NCBI GenBank assembly: GCA_015350385.1
Contig: WNKI01000001.1
Location: 6,605,410 to 6,669,409, forward strand
DNA length: 64,000 nt
Direction: 5' to 3'
Source of the DNA: Aculops lycopersici
Lineage: Eukaryota > Arthropoda > Arachnida > Trombidiformes > Eriophyidae
The notes under the pieces were generated by a model that saw nothing but the letters and a program-made list of their open reading frames with translations, was not told the DNA's origin and ran no database searches. Shown here piece by piece: positions 1-9,375 of this stretch; the stretch's first letter is position 1; each line of letters opens with the position of its first letter. The position numbers and the translations under genes are program-made.

Positions 1-1353
1 AAGAGTTGGAAAGTTACCCGGCGGATCGGCATTCATATACTCGTCCCAAGTTACATTAGTTGGAGGGGGAGGAGGCAACGATTCACGGTGCATTCTATCT
101 GGATCACTACCATTGTCTTGGCCATCTTGGCTCTGGTTGTCGCTGTTGTTGTCGTCTGTTAGTTTATCATCCGCCAAAGAGGCGTCCTCCAGTTCCCTCC
201 CACTTGGCTTCTGGCCAAACTTTAGAACATGTACCGCAGCCTTGTAAGCGAGTCTATTGCGCTTGAGGTCCTCATTAGTGAGGTGCTCGCGGCGTTTTCT
301 CGTAATCAAGTAAACATTGTTGAAGTTGTACAAATCTGCATTGAACCTATTAACTTTCTCCACTTTGTCCGCCTTCCAAATCCAACCGCAAGTTGAGCGA
401 GTTAGCTGAATGTCATCAGACTTCAAGTCAAAGTCCATAATATCTACCGCCATAAATTCGTCGACCTTATCATCAATATCTTTAGTTTGATCTAACTTTT
501 GGGGTTCAAAGTGTTGATACTTCTTAGCCTTGTGATTCAAAACTATCCATTTCTTTTCAAATTTAGGCGAATAAATCAAACTACTGTCGCCCCTTTTCCA
601 AGGCAAAGAATCAAAATCGAGCAATCTTGTGTCGATTCGCATATACCTGCCCTGCTTATTTATCGTGCAAACATCACTAGGTAAGACACGTGTTATAAAT
701 GGAACCCAAGATTGAAATTCCCACTTTAAAACTAACCGATGGTTTCGAGTCTTGGCTAGTGTCTCTGAGAGTTTGTTCTTGCTAATGGTGTCATAAACGT
801 CCTCCTTCAAGCGTTGTGTCATCATCAATATAATCTCACGGTTTCCATAGCTGCAAGCCTCGTGGAATGGTGTCCATCTTTGAAGATTCTTTGCATCAAC
901 TGCAGCCCCATGTTCTAGCAAGAGACTAACCATCTCTTTGGGTCTACCCAACATACAAGCCAAGTGAAGTGCAGTATTGCCATGCTTATCTTTTTTGTTA
1001 ACAAATAATTTCAATGATTGATCCTTGTTTTCTAGAGATACTTTTTTCAATAGGGATTGCACTTTTTCTAGATTATTATTAAAAACGGCTTTGTGCAAAT
1101 CCAAATCTTGATCACCATTGGCTTGCGTATTTGTAGTTGAAGTGTCAGCCGACCTCAAACTTGAATATGCCGACGAGGAGGATGGCTGATTACTAATGCT
1201 AGCATCTAGCGCTGATCCTTTGGATTCTTCCTTATAGCTAACATCGCATGGTTCATCTTTTGCATCGTCCCAACTATCCTCGTCCATACTATCGTCGCCA
1301 ACTCCATCGTCAACATGGACTGCTAATAAACGCTTTTGATCAGTTTCTTCCAT
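1..1353 (-). CDS. ANKRD13C: Ankyrin repeat domain-containing protein 13C-like, partial (3' end outside window)
   Basis: ANKRD13C is an endoplasmic-reticulum-associated chaperone for G-protein-coupled receptors in mammals. The reading frame starts at the ATG at 1353-1351 and stays open to base 1, giving about 450 residues without an intron. The N-terminus is acidic. It is followed by ankyrin repeats (motifs DKHGNTALHLACMLGR and LQRWTPFHEACSYGNRE), then the family-specific GPCR-chaperone region with WEFQSWVPFITRVLPSDVC, the KQGRYMRIDTRLLDFDS segment and RKRREHLTNEDLKRN. The last visible part, PPPPTNVTWDEYMNA, matches the conserved segment before the C-terminal third of the family, so that third lies beyond the left edge. 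The order of motifs fits ANKRD13C better than ANKRD13A/B/D. It is divergent from ZNF622, with 1.1 kb between the two start codons. Confidence 0.88.
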   Translation of the reverse strand, partial: MEETDQKRLLAVHVDDGVGDDSMDEDSWDDAKDEPCDVSYKEESKGSALDASISNQPSSSSAYSSLRSADTSTTNTQANGDQDLDLHKAVFNNNLEKVQSLLKKVSLENKDQSLKLFVNKKDKHGNTALHLACMLGRPKEMVSLLLEHGAAVDAKNLQRWTPFHEACSYGNREIILMMTQRLKEDVYDTISKNKLSETLAKTRNHRLVLKWEFQSWVPFITRVLPSDVCTINKQGRYMRIDTRLLDFDSLPWKRGDSSLIYSPKFEKKWIVLNHKAKKYQHFEPQKLDQTKDIDDKVDEFMAVDIMDFDLKSDDIQLTRSTCGWIWKADKVEKVNRFNADLYNFNNVYLITRKRREHLTNEDLKRNRLAYKAAVHVLKFGQKPSGRELEDASLADDKLTDDNNSDNQSQDGQDNGSDPDRMHRESLPPPPPTNVTWDEYMNADPPGNFPTL

Positions 1354-2456
1354 AATATTATATTATCTTCTTAGGTTTCTCTTTGATTAGATTTCTCCTT
1401 CAAGTTGAACTCAGTTCAGTTGAACAATAATTTCTACGAGTTTATAGTAGAAATACACAACAAAATTATCTAATAGAACTATTCGATTTGACTAAAGGAA
1501 CTATCAAGATGCAAGGGTAACTGTGAGTTTGGTGAATAATATATAAGAGTAATAAATTTCCACCACCTTGTTGGCAGTGACTATTAGCAACTAGCCAGCA
1601 AGTTCTCAGGTTAAGTTCCTAGCGGATATAAGTGCAGGTATATAATATTAAAATGTAATATTCTGAATACTGCTAGATTTGAAGCAGTGGTTATTGCCCA
1701 GATGAAAGGATTAGGCTGATTGCCCTATGGCTTAGTTTTGCTACTCCACTTCTTGCTTCCAATATATTGCATCGTTTAAACAAATTTTATCCAACATTTG
1801 ATGACCAAATTTCAGACTAGTAGTTGGTTGTTTGATGAAGAGTTATAAGGTTTCTGTATGAGTTGAGATTTAAATCGATCTAAGAATCTGGTCTAAAAAT
1901 ACAACATAACTCGATGATTGGATGAATGATTTAGGTTTAAGCATCAATATGTTGACTCACCAAGTCGCGAGAGACAGAGAGGGATAGAGAATAGGTCGTA
2001 AAAATTTCACTGATGTGAATCATTCTCTCTGTGTGAGCGGCTGACTCTCCATCGCTGCAGCTTCTATGGGAAACGGGAGCAACCACAAGCTCTTGCTCTT
2101 TAACTCATGCACACAGAATCAGAGGCGCGCAAAAATTCAGAGCATTTTATCAGCGCCATCTGCAGCAAGTGCTCACATTTGGCTAGAATTTTTGTTGTTG
2201 TGGTTTTGTTATTTTTCTCCAACTTGAGCGAACAGATATTTGGCACTGAAATTCAGTGGAAATGCCAGCAAGTTTACGAGTTTTTCCATTTGATCTAAAA
2301 ACATAACTAGTGAAGATCAATACAGAATCTAATCACATTGACTAGCATATCAAATCTATTTATTTATTCACTAATCATAACCTCAAATCATTTTATATTT
2401 TTGAAATCAACTCGTCCTCAATCTCAAATCTTCCATTATAATTGCATAAACTACAG
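1354..2456. other. Divergent intergenic region between ANKRD13C and ZNF622
   Basis: About 1.1 kb between two outward-facing start codons, so it must hold the promoters or 5' UTRs of both genes. I see no conserved coding segment, tRNA or repeat. The short open frames here have no recognisable content. Confidence 0.6.
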
Positions 2457-3497
2457 ATGATAGCCGCCCAGTATGTAGAAGCAGCAACAACCTCGGCCTC
2501 GGAGGCGAGTCCAGGCCAGAGCAAATACACCTGCATCTGTTGCAGGGTTAAGTTCGAAACAGTTGAATTACAACGCGGGCATTTCAAATCGGAATGGCAC
2601 TTATACAACCTCAAGCGAAAGGTTTGTAGCTTAGATCCGATAGAGTTGGATAGCTTCAATCAAATTCAAGCAGCGATTCATCCGGCCTCAAAAGATCGTG
2701 ACGATGACGAGGCCAGCTTAGCCGACTTACGTCTCCGTCTGGTCGAGGTGCCCAATAAACCTGATGGCGATGATTCTACAATTCACGAAATGGAAACAGA
2801 CGATTATGATGAGAACGAGGATGACTGGGAAATGATCAGTAGCGATGGAGAGGATGGTGATGATAATCAAGAGGAATATGGCGAGGAAGAGATATTGAAA
2901 CTCCTTGCCGATGCTATTGATTGCGACACTTGTTTATTTTGTAATAAGAAGAATTCGAACATTGCTAGTAATGTCAAGCACATGTACGACTACCACGGAT
3001 TCTTTTTCCCAGAGGAAAAATATCTGATTGATCGCGAGGGTTTACTCGAGTACCTTGGCTTCAAGGTTGGAGCTGGCTCCACTTGTTTATGGTGTAACAA
3101 GCAATTTACCACCACACAGGGAGCTAGATTACACATGATGTACAAGGATCATTGTAAGATATTCTACGACCAAGAAAAGGCAGTTGGCGAGTTTAGAGAG
3201 TTTTACGACTACTCCAATCAGGAGCAAATTGAAATGAAACCAATAGACCAATTGGTTGTTCAGAAGCAGCGCAATTTGCGCAGATCCTCACGAGGCCAAA
3301 ACGATCGTCAGCTGGTGATCACTGGCGAGACCAATCAAATAGATGCTAAGATGGCGAAGAAGCTTGCCAAGGAGGAGTCGCTTCAAGCCAGGCATTTCAA
3401 GAAGTTCGACTCCTATAGATCCAAAGTTATACTGAGGACCCATCTAACAAACAATCGTACAACACGTGATAGAATTCGTCTACAAAATCCGATCTAA
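2457..3497 (+). CDS. ZNF622: ZNF622/REI1-like zinc-finger protein (60S ribosome maturation), lacking one finger
   Basis: REI1/ZNF622 proteins act in cytoplasmic maturation of the 60S ribosomal subunit. The first ATG of the open frame is at 2457, giving 346 aa. Finger 1 is the U1-like type with Cys26/Cys29 and His42/His48, inside the family signature TCICCRVKF...EWHLYNLKRKV. A strongly acidic stretch covers about 104-145. Two further family fingers follow: Cys159/Cys162 with His175/His180 (CLFCNKKNSN..HMYDYHGFFFP) and Cys210/Cys213 with His226/His232 (CLWCNKQF..HMMYKDHCKIFYD). The second canonical C2H2 finger, which normally lies between finger 1 and the acidic region, is absent, and the C-terminal tail is short and basic. 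The protein is about 130 residues shorter than human ZNF622. A poly(A) signal AATAAA lies at 3579-3584. Confidence 0.87.
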   Translation: MIAAQYVEAATTSASEASPGQSKYTCICCRVKFETVELQRGHFKSEWHLYNLKRKVCSLDPIELDSFNQIQAAIHPASKDRDDDEASLADLRLRLVEVPNKPDGDDSTIHEMETDDYDENEDDWEMISSDGEDGDDNQEEYGEEEILKLLADAIDCDTCLFCNKKNSNIASNVKHMYDYHGFFFPEEKYLIDREGLLEYLGFKVGAGSTCLWCNKQFTTTQGARLHMMYKDHCKIFYDQEKAVGEFREFYDYSNQEQIEMKPIDQLVVQKQRNLRRSSRGQNDRQLVITGETNQIDAKMAKKLAKEESLQARHFKKFDSYRSKVILRTHLTNNRTTRDRIRLQNPI

Positions 3498-5426
3498 ACT
3501 ACCCGCACAGACGACTTGTATGTCGTGATTGACTCGGTGCTAGGATCAGATTTACCAAACGACGACGAAAAAGAAACCAATAAACTTCAAGACGATATCA
3601 TTGATAGCACCATTTGACTTGGCGACAACTTGTACCGAGAATGGTAAACGTGTACGATATTCCACTTACATAATGTTCACACTTTTCAAACCGGAAATTG
3701 CTCTGGCATTGCTCTAGTCCAACAGTCAGCTCGAGATGTTTGAGCTCGATAGCGTCAGCTGTGCTAGCTTGCATGGAAAGAGCCCATAAAACTTCGTTGT
3801 AAAAATGGTGAGATGAAGTGTCTTTGTTTACAAACTCGTCCATGAACTATCCAATTTTGTCTTTAGAGGGCAAGAATCATTATGACCCAAATAAAAATAT
3901 CTCACAGAGAAAAGACCTCAAGATTTCAGTTTGCATTCTATTCCAAGTTCAGAATTTTGATTCAAACTTCCCCTAGCTAATTCGATCAAGTGACAACTTA
4001 CTGAAAGTTTCATGCTATTGGACTTCATATCTACACAGATCCTATCTACAACCGCCCATAATGAGTTCAGCTCATATGATATTTGTCTTTGTGTAGTTTC
4101 ATATGCCAATGCGTAACCCCCTCAGCATATCTACACCACGGATCTTTTGGGCACAGAGTAACCCGCAAGCTCATTGGAGGCGTCTTTTACCTAACTAGCG
4201 AAACAGTCTTTCTCTGGAAATGTTGGAATCACCTGCTTATTCCAGAGGTCGATTTAGACACTATACTATTGGTTCGCAAAGGAAAATACCTGACCATAGT
4301 GAGCTGATGTACGCTTTGATGACGGCGAGACGAAGTTAGGTAACTCTTCATATCACAGCCCACGATCAGTTGAGATAGCTGATATGAAGAGGCTCATAGA
4401 GGATCGAGTTTTATATTGGAAAGTTGATTGTTGCTAGAGGTCCTGGGTCTTTTGAGATGTTGACTTCTATGACGCGGATTACTTGAATGAGCCTTCGAGT
4501 GATAATTTCGGATTAGCACAGAGGTTCATGGGATTATAGTGTCAAAAGGGATCGAATAAAGAGGAATTTTTCACGAGTGAGAGATAAAATAAAGAGCTTT
4601 TCATCTAGACCCGTTACATCATCCGATGTCTCAAATATAGCACCACTCAATGGAAAGTTTTTCCTCAGAGAGATGAGACTCCTGTATCCTATGTGCTTGT
4701 TCACTTTTAAGCACAGACTCGGGTCCTCGGGAAAACCTCAAAGAGTTGAGTGGATGGGCGTCGACGGGATGCGCGTTGCAGCATAAAGTGAGCCATTGGA
4801 TGCTTGCGGGCATTTGTAAGCAAATCGCAATTTTTCTCCCTTTTGCCTCCACTGCCCGCAAGCATCCACAACCTCACACTATTGCTACAGTGAGGCGGCG
4901 GCGGCGACGGCGGCAGTAGCAGCATGACAGTTCTTTGCTTGTTGGGGGGATTTGCAGAAAAAGTTCAGATCAACTTTTGCGACGGACTGCGCTAAGATTT
5001 ACAAAATAAAAGCCGACGAATGTAACACCAATATCGACCTCCTCAACTAAAAATTTCATCGTCTGTGTCCTTGCATTTATTATGCTGTGAACTAGATTAT
5101 CAATCATTATATCAAACAAATTTACACTTGCACTTTCATTCCACCAAATCCACTTTAATTAATTTACTGCTATCACAGATATTGGTCGCCTCAACCTCCA
5201 TAACTGATGCTTGACGGAATCTAGAAGTGGAGTAGAAGAAGAAGGAAACCAATTAGATTATCACGATAGTGATCCACACCATCCCCACCTTTAACTTGAT
5301 CAGACTCAATTAGGCATTATTACAATACTAATACACGAATCATCTATTAGATTTCACTGATTATTATTACATCAGCATTTGCACATTTTTCTCTTACACC
5401 TATTGACTCACTAATCATCTATCATC
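3498..5426. other. Intergenic region, ZNF622 3' UTR and CUL3 upstream
   Basis: Contains the ZNF622 poly(A) signal near 3580, then about 1.8 kb without recognisable coding sequence up to the CUL3 start. A perfect 16-bp inverted repeat lies at 4797-4812 and 4853-4868. A GC-rich GGC/GCA patch lies at about 4890-4925. The pyrimidine-rich, AT-rich sequence just before 5427 is probably CUL3 5' UTR. Confidence 0.55.
4797..4868. repeat. Perfect 16-bp inverted repeat with 40-nt spacer
   Basis: The left arm TGGATGCTTGCGGGCA at 4797-4812 is the exact reverse complement of TGCCCGCAAGCATCCA at 4853-4868. The spacer carries a small TTTG..CAAA stem. It is intergenic, upstream of CUL3. It could be a hairpin RNA, the termini of a tiny element or a chance palindrome. 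Confidence 0.7.
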
Positions 5427-8180
5427 ATGAGCAGTGGTCCAGGTGGCAATCATCCAAATTACAACCAGGCGGCCGCCGGTGGAAGTGGCAGTGGCAATAG
5501 TAACAGTAATAACAATATCAACTCACTAAATAGATCAAACCCGAACTCACATTCTTCCTCATCTCCAGCCAATGGCTCGGCCGCTTCTAGAATAGCCAAA
5601 ACCCAACAGAAGGGTCAGATTAGAATGCGTATGTTTCCATCGCATTTAGACGAGGGTCTATCGCAGAGGATTTGGACAACTCTTAAATCTGCCATCAAGG
5701 AGATACAAAGAAAGAACAATGGCGGTCTCAGTTTTGAAGAGCTTTACAGAAGTGCTTATAATTTAGTCCTACACAAGAAAGGCGACACTCTATACGAAGG
5801 AGTCCGCGAAGTTATCCGAGAACATTTGGAGGGCGAAATTAGAGTAGAGGTTCTAAATGCTCTCAACAATCAATTTCTTCAGGTTCTAAATCAAGTTTGG
5901 TCAGACCATCAAACTAGTATGACTATGATTAGAGATATCCTAATGTATATGGACCGAATCTATGTCCAGCAATGCAATGTCGACAATGTGTACAATGTCG
6001 GTCTAAACCTATTTCGCGATCACGTGATTAATCATCCAAATATTCGAGATCACCTTAGAACAACTCTATTAAGCCAGGTTACACTAGAGAGGAGCGGCGA
6101 ATGCATCGAGGCCTCTAGGATTAAGAATGTTTGTCAAATGTTAGTACAACTTGGAGTCGAGAGACGCACAGTGTACGAAGAGATATTTGAGGTACCCTTC
6201 CTCGAGCAATCATCTGAGTTTTATAGAAGAGAAAGCCAGAGATACCTCAGTGAAAATTGTGCTTCCACCTACATCCGAAGAGTTGAGCAAAGAATCGACG
6301 AGGAATCTAAGCGCGCACAAAGATATTTAGATCCTGGAACTGAGGAGAAAATTGTTCATGTTGTCGAGGATGAACTTATTACCAAACACATGTCCTCGAT
6401 TGTGGATATGGAAAATTCTGGTGTTGTTACCATGTTGAGGGATCAGAAGATCGAGGATCTCAACTGCATGTATCGCCTATTATCACGGGTACCCACTGGA
6501 TTACAATGTATCATCTCTTGTGTGAGTGCCTATCTGAGAGATCAGGGAAAGAGTCTAGTGACCGAACAAGAGGGAGGCAAGAGTGATGCTGTTCAGTATA
6601 TACAAAAGCTATTAGATTTAAAGGATAGATTTGATGTATTCTTATCGAGATCATTCAATATAGACAAGGAATTCCTCAAGATGGTCGCGAAGGATTTTGA
6701 ATATTTCCTTAATTTAAATGAAAAGTCGCCGGAATATTTATCACTATTTATTGACGACAAACTCAAAAAAGGAGCAAAGGGTATGACTGAGCTAGAGATT
6801 GAGCAAGTTTTAGAGAAGACCATGGTATTGTTTAGATATTTACAAGACAAAGATGTATTTGAGCGTTATTATAAGCAACATCTAGCTAAACGTTTGCTAT
6901 TGAACAAGAGCGTTTCTGACGATTCGGAGAAGAATATGATTTCCAAGTTGAAGACAGAATGTGGCTGCCAGTTCACATCAAAACTCGAGGGTATGTTCAA
7001 GGATATGGCGATATCAAATTCAACAATGGAAGAGTTCAAGCATCATTGTCTACACATTGACGCTAACCTATACGGAGTGGATCTCAGTGTTCGCGTTCTG
7101 ACAACCGGCTTCTGGCCAACACCATCGACACCCTCAAAGACAATACTACCAATGGCGCCACGGGCTGCGTTTGATGTGTTCAAAAAATTCTACCTCGAGA
7201 AGCATAATGGCCGTCAATTAAACCTCCAAGCACAACTTGGTTGGGCAGATTTACACGCTGTCTTCTACGGACCAAAGCGTGATGAAAATCAAGCGGACCA
7301 ATCAATGGTAGCAACCACATCTTCGAGTCAACTACAGCAACACCAGCAACCAACTTCAAGTCAGGTGTTGTTGCAAATGCCCACCAATAAGTATCTCTAC
7401 GATCCAGGAGCAGTCGACTCGTCGAATTCGGCTTCGACACAATCGCAAAGGTCGGTAACATCATCCACTACGACGACGTCGCAAGTTGCCTCCATGTCAA
7501 CTATTCCCCACTCACACGGATTGGCAACTAGCTCCACAATCGACATGAAGCCACAAATACACTACCCACAACAGCATTTACAACAACAACAACATCAACT
7601 ACAATTACAACAACCGATAGCTCTGGCACCTAGGAAACATATCCTGAGTGTATCAACTCATCAAATGTGTATTCTAATGCTCTACAACGAGCGAGACTCT
7701 TACACTTGCAAGGAACTCGCTGAGAAGACACAAATTCCCGAAAGAGATCTGTCAAGAGCACTCATGTCACTGGCTATGGGCAAGCAAAATCAGCGTATAC
7801 TCATGAAGACGCCAAGATCTAGAGACTTGAAGATTGAGCCAGACGATCTATTCACCATCAATGACTCTTTTAGCTCCAAGCTGATTCGTGTCAAGATTCA
7901 GGCAATCGCTTGCCGTGGCGAATCAGAACCGGAGCGAAAGGAGACGAGAAGTAAGGTGGACGAGGATAGGAAACACGAGATTGAGGCAGCGATAGTTAGA
8001 ATTATGAAGGCACGAAAGCAAATGTCACACGCTAATCTTGTAACTGAAGTCACTGAGCAGCTCAAGAGTAGATTCATGCCTAGTCCTGTGATAATCAAGA
8101 AGAGAATTGAGGCTCTGATTGAGCGCGAGTATTTAGCGCGAACAGACGCTGATAGGAAGATATACACATACGTTGCGTAA
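5427..8180 (+). CDS. CUL3: Cullin-3, scaffold of CRL3 ubiquitin ligase
   Basis: CUL3 links BTB-domain substrate adaptors to RBX1 and the E2 enzyme in the CRL3 ubiquitin ligase. The 917-aa frame starts at ATG 5427 after a pyrimidine-rich leader and has no introns. A Gly/Ser/Asn-rich N-terminus of about 60 residues precedes the conserved cullin repeats (AIKEIQRKNNGGLSFEELYR, MIRDILMYMDRIYVQQ). The cullin homology domain (YYKQHLAKRLLLNKSVSDD, MISKLKTECGCQFTSKLEGM) and C-terminal winged helices follow. The end, IKKRIEALIEREYLARTD...YTYVA, is typical of CUL3. Lys861 in the motif IVRIMKARK is the expected NEDD8 acceptor. Between FYGPKR (about 614) and RKHILSVSTHQ (about 735) lies a Gln/Ser/Thr-rich insertion roughly 95 residues longer than the human linker. 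A poly(A) signal AATAAA lies at 8260-8265. Confidence 0.97.
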   Translation: MSSGPGGNHPNYNQAAAGGSGSGNSNSNNNINSLNRSNPNSHSSSSPANGSAASRIAKTQQKGQIRMRMFPSHLDEGLSQRIWTTLKSAIKEIQRKNNGGLSFEELYRSAYNLVLHKKGDTLYEGVREVIREHLEGEIRVEVLNALNNQFLQVLNQVWSDHQTSMTMIRDILMYMDRIYVQQCNVDNVYNVGLNLFRDHVINHPNIRDHLRTTLLSQVTLERSGECIEASRIKNVCQMLVQLGVERRTVYEEIFEVPFLEQSSEFYRRESQRYLSENCASTYIRRVEQRIDEESKRAQRYLDPGTEEKIVHVVEDELITKHMSSIVDMENSGVVTMLRDQKIEDLNCMYRLLSRVPTGLQCIISCVSAYLRDQGKSLVTEQEGGKSDAVQYIQKLLDLKDRFDVFLSRSFNIDKEFLKMVAKDFEYFLNLNEKSPEYLSLFIDDKLKKGAKGMTELEIEQVLEKTMVLFRYLQDKDVFERYYKQHLAKRLLLNKSVSDDSEKNMISKLKTECGCQFTSKLEGMFKDMAISNSTMEEFKHHCLHIDANLYGVDLSVRVLTTGFWPTPSTPSKTILPMAPRAAFDVFKKFYLEKHNGRQLNLQAQLGWADLHAVFYGPKRDENQADQSMVATTSSSQLQQHQQPTSSQVLLQMPTNKYLYDPGAVDSSNSASTQSQRSVTSSTTTTSQVASMSTIPHSHGLATSSTIDMKPQIHYPQQHLQQQQHQLQLQQPIALAPRKHILSVSTHQMCILMLYNERDSYTCKELAEKTQIPERDLSRALMSLAMGKQNQRILMKTPRSRDLKIEPDDLFTINDSFSSKLIRVKIQAIACRGESEPERKETRSKVDEDRKHEIEAAIVRIMKARKQMSHANLVTEVTEQLKSRFMPSPVIIKKRIEALIEREYLARTDADRKIYTYVA

Positions 8181-9375
8181 TCGTCGTATCGATGTAACAT
8201 AACCACAACCACCACCAACAATAACAAGCCCCAAACACGTATACACTCAAATCAATAATAATAAACTAAACAAATTTAAGCACTTCCACAGAAAGGATTA
8301 GCTCAATGGTATAAATTTAGTTCACATAAACTCCTTTGTTGTTGCTGCTGCTGTTATTGATTAGAGGTGATAGAGTTTATTTAGGAGACGAGTTTCAACT
8401 CCTGGGTCACCAATTACTTCCAACTAGAGGGTCATTCGCCCATTTGCAGGTGGAGCGCATTGTATTCAAAATTGGAACTCTCAAACGCTCGTAAGCTCAA
8501 CTCAAGATCATGTGAAAATTTCATTTACCTGATCCTGAACAGTAGTTCTCGTCGTCGACCGACTGGATGCTATGGATTGGAACGATAACGGTAATGCTGA
8601 TATTCAAGGGGTTGATAGAATCATTCAATATAACTGCCTGTTGTCCTGCGCAGTTTTTGCGCACTTTACCTTTGTCATCATTTTATCATTCAGGACTTGA
8701 GAGTAGCAACTTGTGGAAGTTTGTTTGTGTGTGACAATCTCACCTAGAACAGGTGATACCACGGGACCTGAGTGGAAGCCAATCAATCGGTCAGTGTGCA
8801 TGCCGCCGCGGTTGAATCGAGTCAGCTAGCCATTCAGTCGGCCAGCGAAAGAGCAGGTGAGTTTCTTAGTGTGCGATGACCACCTGACTTCCTTCTTCTC
8901 GTGACTCGATTCAATTGTGTGCTGCACAACAATGGGCGTGTCCCAGGATGTCCAAGTCAACGGAAGGTAAGTAACCTGAGACGTCGAGGAAGTCAGCGAT
9001 GGTCAGCTGTCCAACTAGTGGCTATTCTTTGCCTCATGCTGCGCCTCCTCCACCTCTCCACTGCTGACTTCCTCCTCGCGCCCCGTTTAGTCTCATCCCG
9101 TGTTGTCTAGTCTAGTCTGGCCTAATCTCGTCTCTTCTGGCTGCAGTAAGGCATTTGTAGCCATTGGTCAACTCGAAAGTCTTCTTTGCAATCTTCACTT
9201 TGATGCAATCAAAACAAGAATCAGCTGATTCACGACGCAAACGACGAGAACTAAGAAGAATATAGAGAAGACCACATGCAAGTTTTGGCCACCTTGAGAG
9301 TTGGGTGAGTTTTTCCCAAGTTGAATTGAGATTAATTTAGTTTTTTGTGTTTAGTCAATTAGGAAAGCTTGAAAA
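8181..9375. other. Intergenic region between CUL3 and the PLC-X gene
   Basis: Begins with the CUL3 3' UTR and its AATAAA at 8260. The rest has no recognisable coding exon. A possible splice donor (GGAAG|GTAAGT) at about 8965 and a CTGCAG acceptor-like site near 9145 suggest noncoding 5' exons of the downstream gene, but this is not proven. Confidence 0.45.
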
